Source: Uranotaenia lowii
Lineage: Eukaryota; Arthropoda; Insecta; Diptera; Culicidae
Direction of reading: 5' to 3'
Length of the DNA: 64,000 nt
Assembly (NCBI RefSeq): GCF_029784155.1
Contig: NC_073693.1
Location: forward strand, 168,817,104-168,881,103
Below, piece after piece: positions 35,184-45,390 of the stretch (the stretch's first letter is position 1; each line of letters opens with the position of its first letter). The translations under genes were made by a program, and so were the position numbers. Below the pieces are notes generated by a model that ran no database searches, was not told the origin of the DNA, and saw only the letters and a program-made list of their open reading frames with translations.

Positions 35184-36407
35184 TCTATATATATAAAAAG
35201 CAATTATCTGTATGTTTGTTTGTTTGTTTGTTTGTTTGTTTGTTTGTTTGTCCTCTATAGACTCAGCCGTCTTAAGAGCTAGAGATCTGAAATTTGGCAT
35301 GGATGCTCATTAGGATCAGGAATGATGAAAAATGTTTTTAGATTTTTGGACGACCCCTTCTGAAGGGGGTCGTCCATATAAGACAAATATTGTTTTCACG
35401 TTATTGACGTTATTTTCCGTCGGATTGTGATGAAAATTAGCACATGAGTGTTTTGAAAGACGAGCAATCGATTTCAAGTTTCGAATTGCGGATCAGAAGT
35501 CGGCTGAAGGAGTCGTCCATACCCAACTTTAGTGTTTTTTGCTATTTTGACGTTATTCTACATTGGATTGAGATGAAAATTTCCGCATAGGACTTTTGAG
35601 GGACGCTCTTTTGCTTTCAGGTTTCTAATCTTGACTCAGGGGTCGGCAAAAGGGGTAATTATCTGTTCACTGTTTTTACGATATTCTCTTGATTGAGCAT
35701 AGAATTGTAATGAAAATTGGCACATGGGAGTTTAACAGAAAAGATAATTGATTTCAGGTGTCAAGTTTTGAATCGTGGTCAAAAAAGGCCGTCCATGTTA
35801 GTTGCTTACTGTTTTCGCGATATTGTCGTGGTCATGCATCGGATTGAGATGAAAATGTTCAGATGAGGGTTATAAACTATGAGCAATTGACTCCAGGTAG
35901 CATGTTCCATGTCAAGGGTCGGCGAAAGGGGCCTCTATTTTCACTGATCACTGTTTTCAAGTTCCTGACGTTATTTTACATATAATTTTAAAAGAAAAAA
36001 TTTCACAAGGGAGTTTTGAGGAACGTAAAATTGGTTTCAATTATCGAAATTCGGGCCATGGGACAGAAAAAGAGGGTTTCATTGAAAGTTCAGTGTTTTG
36101 TGCAATAATTTTGTTGGAGGCAGTTAATTGATACCAATTTAAGTGTGAAGGTCAAGCATAAGAGTCGTGCACACAAACAAATAGTACATGTTTCTGCCAT
36201 AATGTCTGGATTTTGCAACCGATCGAGAAAAAAACACTCTCACATAAATTTTAATTTGAATTTCAAATTATAGTAATAGTAGCGACTTTAATCACTGTTG
36301 ATTTTTTTCCCCAAAATTGTCGAAAGAATGTTTAGAATTCATTTTCTTAACTCATTTTGACGTACCAATGATTTAAAGCGAAACGAAGTTCGTACGGGAT
36401 CAGCTAG
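35184..36407 (+). mobile_element. non-autonomous Helitron copy 2
   Basis: It starts TCTATATATATAAAAAGC after A and ends GATCAGCTAG before T, with the same (GTTT)n tract and 3' palindrome as 4398-6610. It carries only the two diverged end units of the 141-bp repeat. It is probably closer to the ancestral form, because one further unit-free copy would be needed to explain the array by loss. No coding region. Confidence 0.85.
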
Positions 36408-37665
36408 TTTATGAATAAAATTTAGATGAAGATGATAATAAATTATCATAAAAAGTTTAATTTTACAGTTTTTAAAAATCGTAAGAAATTACTGAAGAAA
36501 GTTTTAAAAAAAAGTTTTAGTTCACTCGAAAATTTTATTAAATCCTGCAAAACGATTTAATGTTTGCTTTAAAATATATCTTATATTCAATTCCATTCAA
36601 AACATAAAAAAAAAATCGTTAAAATTTCCATAATTTACAGAATGGGGTCAAGGTACAAAATAAAACGATTTATAACATTTTTCGCAGAAGTTGAAAGTAC
36701 TTGCGGTTTTGAGGTGATTGATAATTTGATTTGAACCCTTTATTTTTCATTTTAAAGGTTTTGTCAAAAAATGTAGAAACTTATTAAATGATTTTTACCT
36801 ATTTTTGAAAGTGATTAAAAAAATAAAAGGTGATAGAAAAAAAAATTTTTGGAACCAGGACACTCTAATTATTCATAATAAGCACTGAAATTATTTGCAC
36901 CTTGAAAAAATACGAATTTTGTGACATTGTGTAATTCTTCGAATACTTAGATGTGGAGCTGAGCATTTAGGAGAATAAGAAAAAAAAATTTAGGCAGGAA
37001 TAGATTTTTCAAGAATATTTTATAGCACCATAAAATTTGTAATGACATAAACGACTTTTTATAATCAAAAAGAATCAGTAATAAAGTAATGGATACTCAT
37101 TTTCAGATTTTTTTTTATTATCGTGAGTATTACACACCTGTCACACGGCTTCCAATGTTTTGATGTTTAAAATTAGTGCATGAATTTTGATGGTTTAAAT
37201 GGTGGGTTTCAAATTCTGAACTTTTTTAATTACACTTATTGAAAAACCCATTCTTTAAGTAAGGATTTGTGTGTTAAAATTTGAGGATCAATTCAAAAGG
37301 TTTAAAGAACTGCAATTCTAGATATACAATGTTTCAATTCGTGAACGTCATATAGTGGCGTAAAATGAAATGTCTTTGGCTTAGAGTAGGGTTACCAGAT
37401 CCCCCAATACCAAAAAGAGTACATGGAGATCGTTTACCCATAAAGTAAGGGGAAACGATATGAACTCCGGTTTTCTGACTCCCAGCCATCAGGTTGATAC
37501 AAGATCAATTTAATTATGCGGTGCTTTGCGCCCGGAAGGTATGCAGAACAGAAGTAAAAGGATGGACATATTCCGTATTATACGAAGAGACACTTGTAGT
37601 ATGTTGAAGCATGAAGATAGCAAGTGCGATGTGTAGCATGCCATGATTTTTTGAAGCTGTAAAAT
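36408..37665. other. AT-rich non-coding DNA
   Basis: No gene, no terminal repeats and no distinctive structure seen. A short AGGGTTACCAGATCCCCC phrase near 37389 may be a repeat fragment. Confidence 0.45.
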
Positions 37666-37961
37666 TAGGAGCAAGTTCACTGGTGTTGGGAAAATGTGGT
37701 AGAAATTTTGACATTTTGAAAATTTTACCATGCAAAAATGTTTTCAAGATCTTTGGCCGTTGTATTTTTTTACAACACTGTTTCTATTTCAGCCGTGTGT
37801 GATAGAAATATTGCTATTTCCGCATCACAGCATGCGAAAATACAACACGTGTTGTAAAAAAACTTGAAGGCCACAGATCTTGAAAACGTTTATGCATGGC
37901 AATATTTTCAAAATGTCAAAATTTCTACCACTTTTTCCCAACACCAGTGAACTTGCTCTTA
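37666..37961. repeat. palindromic foldback repeat, about 110-bp arms
   Basis: The left arm starts TAGGAGCAAGTTCACTGGTG at 37666 and the right arm ends with its complement at 37961. Pairing continues through GTGGTAGAAATTTTGACATT, CAAGATCT-TGGCC and a TTTTTTTACAACAC tract. The central about 70 bp also contains the palindrome TACAACACGTGTTGTA. Likely a foldback MITE. No clear target duplication was found. Confidence 0.8.
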
Positions 37962-37971
37962 GAAACATATA

Positions 37972-38940
37972 CACCCTTAGAAAATCCTACACAAAAGTAT
38001 GTGAAAAGAAGCCAAAACAACCCGTGAGTGCAGGAAGCCTCCAGTATGTAAAAATGATGGTACGATAAAGTATGTAAAATAGGCTGGTACATACCAGTAT
38101 GTAGAAAGTACGCAAAAGAACGTAGAGCTCTGTGAACTTGAAAGTATGTTAAAATCACATAAAATAGGAAAAAATCAAAATTTCAATTAGGAATTAAGAA
38201 GCAGGGATATTTTCTTTCAAATTGAATGAAATTTTATTTGAGTTGATAATTTATTGAACTTCAATTCAAAGTTTAAAGGCGAGTACAGTAATTTATTTTC
38301 GAATACAACCTCCATCATTTCCGGCCATTGTTTTTTGCAAACTGTTTTCAGTTCATCCGAGTAATACGTTTTTCCTTTGGCGTCTATGATAGCGTTTCAT
38401 GTCGCTTCTGGATCCAGTGGAAACCAACAATAACTATCCTGAAATTAAGGAGATGAATTGAAAAAAAACATTCATCGGAAATAAATGTTACCAAACTTAC
38501 CAAGAAATATTTTAATACGTTTTTCCGTTGGCGTCTATGATAGCGTTTCATGTCGCTTCTGGACCCAGTGGAAACAAACAACTATCCTGAAATTAAGGAG
38601 ATGAATTGAAAAAAAAACATTCATCGGAAATAAATGTTACCAAACTTACCAAGAAAATTTTTTATGTTTTCGCAAAGACTTATGGGGAAGTTCTGCAAAA
38701 GTTGTTGTGTGCGCGCAAGTAGGATGCAAATCACAGACTGACTCTGGTGGTGCGAGTGAGAAGCAAAACGCCGTCAACTTCAAATTAACTGAAATTAATG
38801 TTCTTTCTACATAGAGGGTTTTGTAGAACAGAAAGAACTGATAAAGTATGTAATTTCTGAAACCCACTTCTACGTAAAAGTTGTCGAACTTCAAAGTATG
38901 TACTTTTTACTGTCCCAGTATGTACAATTTTCTTAGAGTG
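37972..38940. mobile_element. TA-flanked DNA element with AGTATGTA subterminal repeats
   Basis: The left end CACCCTTAGAAAATCCTACA and the complement of the right end, CACTCTAAGAAAATTGTACA, form imperfect terminal repeats flanked by TA (37970-37971 and 38941-38942). AGTATGT(A/G) or its complement occurs at least eight times, clustered at both ends (38016-38150 and 38830-38925). The interior holds a two-copy direct repeat (38367-38660). Superfamily not assigned. No intact transposase. Confidence 0.6.
38367..38660. repeat. about 150-bp two-copy tandem repeat
   Basis: ACGTTTTTCC-TTGGCGTCTA begins both copies (38367 and about 38517). The shared text runs through GTCGCTTCTGGA-CCAGTGG, ATTAAGGAGATGAATTG and TTACCAAACTTACCAAGAAA. 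On the minus strand each copy reads residues like GSRSDMKRYHRRQRKN, and the first is followed by text with KNNGRK. This is weakly reminiscent of a Myb/SANT-like DNA-binding helix, but that is only a guess. Confidence 0.75.
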
Positions 38941-39009
38941 TAGTCAGTTATTGTTAGACCACCAACCGAGGAAGTTCTACTTTCTTTCCGCTCCTACCCC
39001 GAAGGAGTT

Positions 39010-39834
39010 ATGGCCCAGGAGCTTACGTTGCCTAGTAAGCAGTCAACAACGGAAGAAAAAAATTTCCTCAAGCTAGTTGAAATGGAGATAATTATTAAAT
39101 CGAACTACAGCAGCTGGAAGTTCAGCACCGAGCTGCTGCTAATCCGGGAGGACTACTGGAAGTATGTGATCGGGACGATATCAGAAGCACGGACTGCGAC
39201 GGTACGTGTCCCGGGAAACGAAGCCGAAATCGAAGCCTGGAAGTAAGGGGACCAACGAGCACGAGCGACGATCGGTCTGATGATGGAGAGCAGCCACCGT
39301 GGCCTCATCAAGCAGACGACCACGGCTCGTGAAGCATGGGACAAGCTGAAGGACCACTTCGAGAAGCCGACGCTGACATCCAAGGCTCGTATTTGCAGAA
39401 TTTGATCTCCAAGCGATTTTGTGAAGGCAACGACAGGGAGAAGCACGTGAGATAGAAGAAGTTTTCGACCGCCTATCCGTGGCCGGGTTGGAGCTCGACG
39501 AGAAATTGCAGATTGCGCTGGTGCTGAGTAGTCTTCCGAAATCGTTCAACGCCCTGACGACGCCTTGGAGAGCTGGACGGACAACGAACTTACGTTAGAG
39601 CTCGTGAAAACCAAGCTCATCGACGAGGTGACGAAGCAGGGAAGCTACGATCCGGAATCCGTTCTGAAGGCTGGATCTGGCAAGAAGGTAATTGTCTGGC
39701 ATAATTGTCAGAAGCCGGGCCATAAGCAGAAGGATTGCCGGAAGCAAGCAAGCGACCAGGAAAAGGACCCCAGAAACGACCAGAAAAACCGGAAAAAATC
39801 CACCCAGAGCGAAGGCCGTGCGTGAAGCGACGAA
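39010..39834 (+). pseudogene. Copia gag, broken
   Basis: The start ATG is 39010. Residues such as NYSSWKFSTELLLIREDYWK match the Copia Gag N-terminal domain (UBN2/DUF4219 type) and AREAWDKLKDHF follows. A TAA at 39244-39246 ends the first frame. Further frameshifts occur near 39400-39540, and the frame resumes as SWTDNELTLELVKTKLIDE from 39565. The zinc knuckle is NCQKPGHKQKDC, with Trp where the first Cys of CX2CX4HX4C should be, so metal binding would be impaired. Gag would package element RNA into virus-like particles. Confidence 0.8.
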
Positions 39835-39835
39835 T

Positions 39836-40068
39836 GGAAATTGTGCTTTCACGACGAAGCAGATTGGACACACCGGAAGCTGGGTCGTCGACTCCGGGGC
39901 GACATCACAAATGTGCGCCGAACGAGATTTCTTTCTGGACGTGGATGAAACCATCAACGAAAACGTCACGCTGGCCGACGGGACGATGACAGCTGCGAAG
40001 GGCAAAGGGACGTGCAAAGTGGGTTGCTGCGATCTGAAAGTCAAAAATTGCACAATCACGCTTTCAGA
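39836..40068 (+). pseudogene. Copia protease domain fragment
   Basis: Frame +1 relative to gag carries GSWVVDSGATSQMCAERDFF. DSGAT is the active-site motif of Copia aspartic proteases, which mature Gag-Pol. The text continues through ENVTLADGTMTAAKGKGTC to LSD at the insertion site 40061-40068 and resumes at 42561 with the same codons (LSDTLFV), so one domain was split by the insertion. Confidence 0.8.
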
Positions 40069-40111
40069 CAGAGCGTAAAACAGTCATCGTCATCAGTCAA
40101 AAAACTGTGAC

Positions 40112-42271
40112 TATTTATTTATTTATTTATTCGATCCTAGGCTTCAACCTTTAATCTTTACTAGTTATAACTAAATACTAAGAATACGCTAACTTAAATC
40201 TATTTTTGATTTGTTCTCTGGACATTTCTAGCTTTATCACATTAGCATGGGCGTTGTAGAGCGCCATCATTCTATAAATAGGTTCATTCCGAGCGTAGTT
40301 CTGAATACGGTTTGTTAGCTGAAACGGCCTCATGCTGCGCAAACTGCTACGTCCTTCGTTAGGTGAGATTTGTGACAACAAATACGGTGAAAAATATTTT
40401 CCAGTGTTTAGATCTTTAAAAAACAACTACGTCGATTGATTTCCTACGATTTTCCAGTGCATCCAATCCTACCAGCATACATAAGGCTCGATATTCCGGC
40501 ATTTCGTCCTGCCAAACAAGGTTCCTTAGGGCGTATCTCAGAAATCGTTTTTGGACTCGTTCTATTCTGTTTTTATGTACATTGTAGTATGGCTGCCATA
40601 CAATACTGGCGTATTCGATTGCAGTTCGGATAAGGCCAACATAAATCGAAACAATGGTGTAAGGGTTGTCCAGCTCGTGACAAATTCTGCTTACCATACC
40701 GTACATGGAGTTTGCTTTGGCAACGACTTGTTCAATATGTTTTGAAAAATTGAGTTCCGCATCCAACTCAACGCCTAGGTCCTTCACCGACGATTTTCTA
40801 GCAATGATACTGCTGTTTTCAAAACGATATTCGTGCAAGATGTTATTCATCTTCCGAGAAAAGGTTATCGTGCTACATTTTGAGGCATTAATTTTCAAAC
40901 CAAACGCGCTGCAGCACTCAGAGAACCTATATACCGCGTTTTGTAGAGTCAAGCAATCCTTGGGGTTTCGAACTGGAAGGAACATTTTCAGATCATCTGC
41001 GTATATCAAAACATACACGTCACGCAACACTCCGGGGAACTCGTTCATAACAGTGATGAAAAGAAGGGGTCCCAAGTGACTCCCTTGTGGTACACCACTG
41101 TTAACCGAGAATACGCTGGATCTTGCATTCCCAAGCTTCACGAATTGTATTCTTTCTGTTAGGTATGAACCAATCCACTGCAGGCAAGTACCGGTAATTC
41201 CATTTTTACATAGAACTGACAGGAGAGCATTAATGTCGATCACGTCAAAAGCCTTTGACATGTCGGTATATATGGTATCAACTTGTGATCCCTGCATCAT
41301 CCATTTAGTAGTGCGAGAAACGAATTCCGCCAAGTTCGTCACTGTTGAACGCTTTTTCAAAAAGCCGTGCTGAAAATCTGACATCTTTCTTTCTAACCAT
41401 GGGTACATTTGATCGTAAATTATGCTTTCGAACAGTTTGGGAATCGCAGAGAGAATTGCTACCCCACGGTAGTTTTCAGCAGGCAGTTTAGAACCATTCT
41501 TATGAATCGGCAAAATATGTGAGATCGTCCATAGTTTTGGAAACCGACCTTCACGAATTGAAGCAGAGAATAGTAATTGCAAAGGCTCTTCGATGCCGTT
41601 TACGCACTTTTTGAGAAATGAATTTGGAATTCCATCAGGTCCACTTCCTTTGGACTCATCGAGCAGTAAAATCTTTCGTTGAATGTCGGTGATCGATACT
41701 CTCAATTCAGGAATAATTTCGGTTGTGGCTTGGAATCGTAGTTCTGCATTTAAATCGTTAGTGCTGTAAATACAGCGAAAATATTCGGCGAATAATTCTG
41801 AAGCTTCATCCAAAGTATTTGCCTTTTTATTGTTGAAAGAAATATTATTGGGGATTAAATTCGTCTTACGTTTGGAGTTGACGTACTTCCAAAAACGTTT
41901 CGGTTCTGTTTGAATATCTCTTTGAAGTTCGTTTAAATACGTAATACGTTGGGCTCTATGCAAAGTGTTGAAAGCATTGGCCGCAAATCGATAAGCAGTT
42001 TTATCCGGCTGAGTTTTACTTCTACGATACTTATTATATTTCTTTTTCTTATCTTTATGAAGACGAATTGTTTCGGCGTTGAACCATTCCGGATATTTGG
42101 TTCGATTCGGTTTCTCTATGAATGTTCTACAGTGTATGAAAAGGTTAAAGCAGTCGCATTCAATACTGACGCCTTCTTATGAGTAACCAAGCAAACAATC
42201 TTGCCTCAACCTTCAGTCAAATGAAGCGTCGAAATAATCATAGTCGCCTTCAGTTCGTCCTCGTCATTTTG
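40112..42271 (-). mobile_element. 5'-truncated jockey-like non-LTR retrotransposon
   Basis: The element lies on the minus strand. Its 3' end carries an (AATA)n tail (complement at 40112-40131). The 8-bp actgtgac occurs at 40104-40111 and 42272-42279, as expected of a target-site duplication made by target-primed reverse transcription. The 5' end falls inside the C-terminal part of the endonuclease domain, so only that tail plus RT remains. It is among the best-preserved elements in the window and inserted after the CAGAGC element. Confidence 0.8.
40178..42133 (-). pseudogene. jockey-like reverse transcriptase, one frameshift
   Basis: An open reading of about 570 codons begins around 42133 (no start codon, truncated) with RTKYPEWFNAETIRLHKDKK and the linker EPKRFWKYVNSKRK. 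RT motifs follow in order: SKGSGPDGIPNSFLKKC, PIHKNGSKLPAENYRGVAIL, DMSKAFDVIDINALL, GVPQGSHLGPLLF, the catalytic YADDLKMF and INASKCSTITFSRK. A conserved C-terminal part has IVWQPYYNVHKNRIERVQ. Near 40420 a one-base slip in a T-run moves the end into another frame (FKDLNTGKYFSPYLL), which finishes at 40178. All RT catalytic residues are intact. It copies element RNA at a nicked target. Confidence 0.9.
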
Positions 42272-42568
42272 ACTGTGACGGAATATTGTTTAGATTAGAA
42301 AACATTCTAAGACGACGCCGAAAAGGCCACGCAGAACAAGCAAGCCAAATACTCGAAATTTTCCGATTCCGACGCCATCAACTTGCTTTGACGACCGTCG
42401 TTTGAAAATAACATCCATCACGCAAAAAGGAATCCATAACGACAGTCAAGGTTTTCCAGTCTTTTGAAGCCTGACTAGTAGTCAAAAGAGACCTGAAACG
42501 TGATGGTGAAGGAAAATCAGAAATCAAGTCAACTATGATGTTTGAAAAATGAATGCTCTGCTTTCGGA

Positions 42569-43380
42569 TACTTTGTTCGTACAGAACTTGGTGCGCAAGC
42601 TGGTTGCTAAGGGCGGTGAGGTGATTTTCGACACCAAGAACTGCAGGATCATGAAAGAGACGCAAGTTGCAGCTGTGGCGATTGTGGCTGGTGGATTGTA
42701 TTGCATCAAGAACGCCCACAACGCCATGAAGGTAGAAGAGAAAACGCACACGCAGGTTTGCCAGCACGCGTGGCACAGAAATATGGGCCATCGAGACAAC
42801 GACGCCGTCCAGGAGCTGTTCAAGAAGAAGCTAGCGACCAGCGTCAAGATCACCGATTGTGGCATACGGTCCTTGTGCGAGGGCTGCCAAGAGGGTAAAC
42901 TTGCACGACTTCCGATCCCGAAGAAAACAAGGACCGATCAAAAATGCCGCTGGACCTGATCCACGTGGACGTGTGTGAACCCATGAATCATGTTAAGCCA
43001 GGAGGATGTCGGTACTATCTGACAGTCACCGACGACTTTTCCCGATACACAACCGTGTATTTTTTTTGCGGGATAAATCCGATGCTGAGGAGAAGCTGAG
43101 GGATTTCGTTTTGGCGGCAAAGACGATATTTGGCAGGCCGCCGAACGGCCGAACGGCCGAGAACGGTGGCGAGTTCAGAAGCAGGTCGTTGGAAAGGTTC
43201 TTCAAGCAAGAAGGAATCAGACAGCAGTTCTCAACGCCACACGCCGAACAGCAGAACGCAAAAATCGTTCCCTGAACGAAATAACGCAGTGCATGCTGCT
43301 GGACGCAGGGTTGCCGACGAAGTACTGGGCGGAGGCTGTGAACACGGCCAACTACCTACAAAATCGACTACCGACTAGGT
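42569..43380 (+). pseudogene. Copia integrase (GAG-pre-integrase and rve domains), broken
   Basis: It begins with the end of the protease region (TLFVQNLVRKLVAKGGEVIF). Next comes the HHCC zinc-binding domain (HAWHRNMGHRDNDAVQELF, CEGCQEGK), then the core DLIHVDVCEP and TVTDDFSRYTTVYF. A one-base frameshift near 42945 and another near 43130 break it. The second catalytic position reads ENGGEF (Glu for Asp), next to a short CGGCCGAA tandem repeat. Its final part, with the catalytic Glu and YWAEAVNTANYLQNR, runs into the hAT at 43381. It would insert Copia cDNA. Confidence 0.85.
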
Positions 43381-45261
43381 CATAGGTCGGCAACCTGCGG
43401 CTCGCGAGCCGCATGCGGCTCTTTTGATGTAAAGCTGCGGCTCTTTAGCTCACTGCTCTACTATTAAATATATTTTTGAATAAATTATGCAAAAGCGATT
43501 ATTGCGTCTTGTGATCTGGCACACAGATTAAGATAGGTCCAGCAGAGAATTTTAAAATTTCACCTGTCGTTGAAACAAATGGAAAGAACCAAATGGCAAA
43601 ATAGAATTTTTTGGAGCCAAATTTTACAATTATTGAAGATTAAATTTATCATTAACCATTTATGCAAACAATAACTGTTGTTTTAAAACAACAAAAGCTT
43701 TAATCATTTATTTCTAAATCGTGTGTATGTTTTTGAATGAAACACACGGCAGTTGGGGTGTAGCTAACAGGAAAAACAAAGTTTATCATTTACAAAAGCA
43801 CAGCCTCTGTTTTGTTATCAAACAACGTCACCTTCATCACTTTTTTTTTTTTATTTTTAACTCTCGTAATCACTTGCTCAGTTTAAATTTGCAAAACCGA
43901 TCAACCATTTTGAAAAATATTTACAACTTTGACGCGCAACAACATCAAAATTTTGGAAAACCATTTCTCTGAATTGAAAACGATGATTTCAACTTATTTG
44001 ATTACAGATATCACGTATGAGTCGTTTCAAGTAAAATAAAGATTAAAAAATACGGATACCTCAATAGCATTCCAGGCTTGATCAGAATTTAAAAAAAATT
44101 GGAAATCCCAGGTCCTGTACGGCTTTCCGGATATGGAGGAAAAAGGCCCGATTTTTCCCAGGATTATTCACAATTTTTACGAAATTCTAAATATTTAACC
44201 TGTTTTAGCGAAATAAATTCGCATGCAGTTTTTGAAATTGTGAGAAAATTGTTAGATTTGAACGTCGCTGATGCGCCTTGGTAAAAGTAATTCATCATCT
44301 TTTCTCTTCCCTTTTTATATATGATTAATAATTAGCAATTATCATTGATTTATTTTTTTTTTTTTTTTTTTCAAAAGTATCCTTGAACTATTCTTGCCAG
44401 TTAAAATGTTCTCTTTATACATTATCTGTCACTAATTTTCAATCCACATTATTAAAAATTTATTCTGGTGAAACTACTGATTTTTTTTGCAGTAATTTAA
44501 GCTTCAGTCATAGAATAATAATCTTCAATGTTTTAAATTTCATTCTTCGTTTAACTGGACGCACAATGCTGAAGATATCACAAATGACATAAGTAAAATG
44601 AGATTTTTGAATTTTACAGATTTAAAATATTCTGAACACTCGTTCGCTGGATGTCATGAATTTCTAAAATTTTTATACTTGAAAGACATATGTAACCTTT
44701 TATCAGGACCATGATTACGAAGATTCTAATTTTTGCTACATTAATTCCAGTTGAATTTAGCCTCATACTTGTAGACTTTGGAAAAGATTAATTAATTCTG
44801 GAGAACTGCCATAAGCAGGCTTGAAAATTTTAAGAAAATTTATTTCCCTTTACTTTGTTTAAATATTTAAATAAAAGCTTTCCTTTTCCTAAGAAATTAT
44901 AAATTACAATAATATGTTCAACTGTTTCACTTTAACATTATACAAAACATTCATTTAAGCTTGATATGGATTTTAAATCCTCTTGACCTGATATTTGCCA
45001 ACGCATCAAAATTAAAATAAAATCAAAACCATGTTAGAAGTATTGACGATCCAATAGCGAATCCATGTACTCAATGGTAATCAGAAATATGTACATGAAA
45101 TTTTAAAGTAATTTTTGTAAAACTTAAGTTTACTGTTGATTCATATATTTTGTTCTTTTTATTAAGAAAACCCAAAAATCTTAAAGTGGCTCTTTCAAAC
45201 TCTGAAATTTGGAAAATTTTAAGTTTTTGGCTCTTCTGACTCAAAAGGTTGCCGACCACTG
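43381..45261. mobile_element. non-autonomous hAT element in the Copia integrase
   Basis: The left end CATAGGTCGGCAACCT and the complement of the right end, CAGTGGTCGGCAACCT, differ at two of 16 bases. gactaggt is duplicated exactly at 43373-43380 and 45262-45269. The left subterminal text GCGGCTCGCGAGCCGC is palindromic, and ggctctt recurs near both ends. The 1881-bp interior is AT-rich with no transposase. Copia residues LPT before and RSMDVTPYNAF after it join directly. Confidence 0.95.
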
Positions 45262-45390
45262 GACTAGGTCGATGGATGTCACTCCCTATAACGCGTTTGG
45301 TGCAGCAGCGCAGAAGATGACTTTCGTTGGTTATTCGACCCAACAGAAAGCGTACAGATTCTTGGACAGGAGCTCCGGGCAACAGCAGAT
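45262..45390 (+). pseudogene. end of Copia remnant (start of RT region)
   Basis: After the hAT the frame reads RSMDVTPYNAFGAAAQKM, then TFVGYSTQQKAYRFLD, both typical of the Copia stretch between integrase and RT. About 30 residues usually lying between these two blocks are missing. The match ends at about 45390 and AT-rich DNA follows. Confidence 0.75.

Larger units (their letters stand above)
40069..42560. mobile_element. 8-bp-duplicating DNA element (CAGAGC ends) split by a retrotransposon
   Basis: The left end CAGAGCGTAAAACAGTC and the complement of the right end, CAGAGCATTCATTTTTC, share CAGAGC. The flanks are ctttcaga (40061-40068) and ctttcgga (42561-42568), an 8-bp duplication with one difference. 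The Copia reading frame is continuous across it. Without the jockey-like insertion (40112-42271) it is only about 330 bp and has no coding capacity. The 8-bp duplication fits hAT or P superfamilies, but the short terminal match does not separate them. Confidence 0.55.
38943..45390 (+). mobile_element. Copia-type LTR retrotransposon remnant carrying three nested insertions
   Basis: Gag, protease and integrase text and the start of the RT region follow one another on the plus strand, the Copia order (integrase before RT). No LTR is visible: about 70 bp of leader precede gag, and the element breaks off soon after the integrase C-terminus. Two insertions interrupt it directly (40069-42560 and 43381-45261), and a third (40112-42271) sits inside the first. 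Because each has a target duplication, the host reading can be followed across every gap. Not functional: it has stops, frameshifts and an internal deletion after the second gap. Confidence 0.85.

Noticed and set aside
42549..42959. Possible host zinc-finger gene (HHCC motif)
   Set aside because: Its order and residues match the Copia GAG-pre-integrase domain and it continues into a Copia integrase core.
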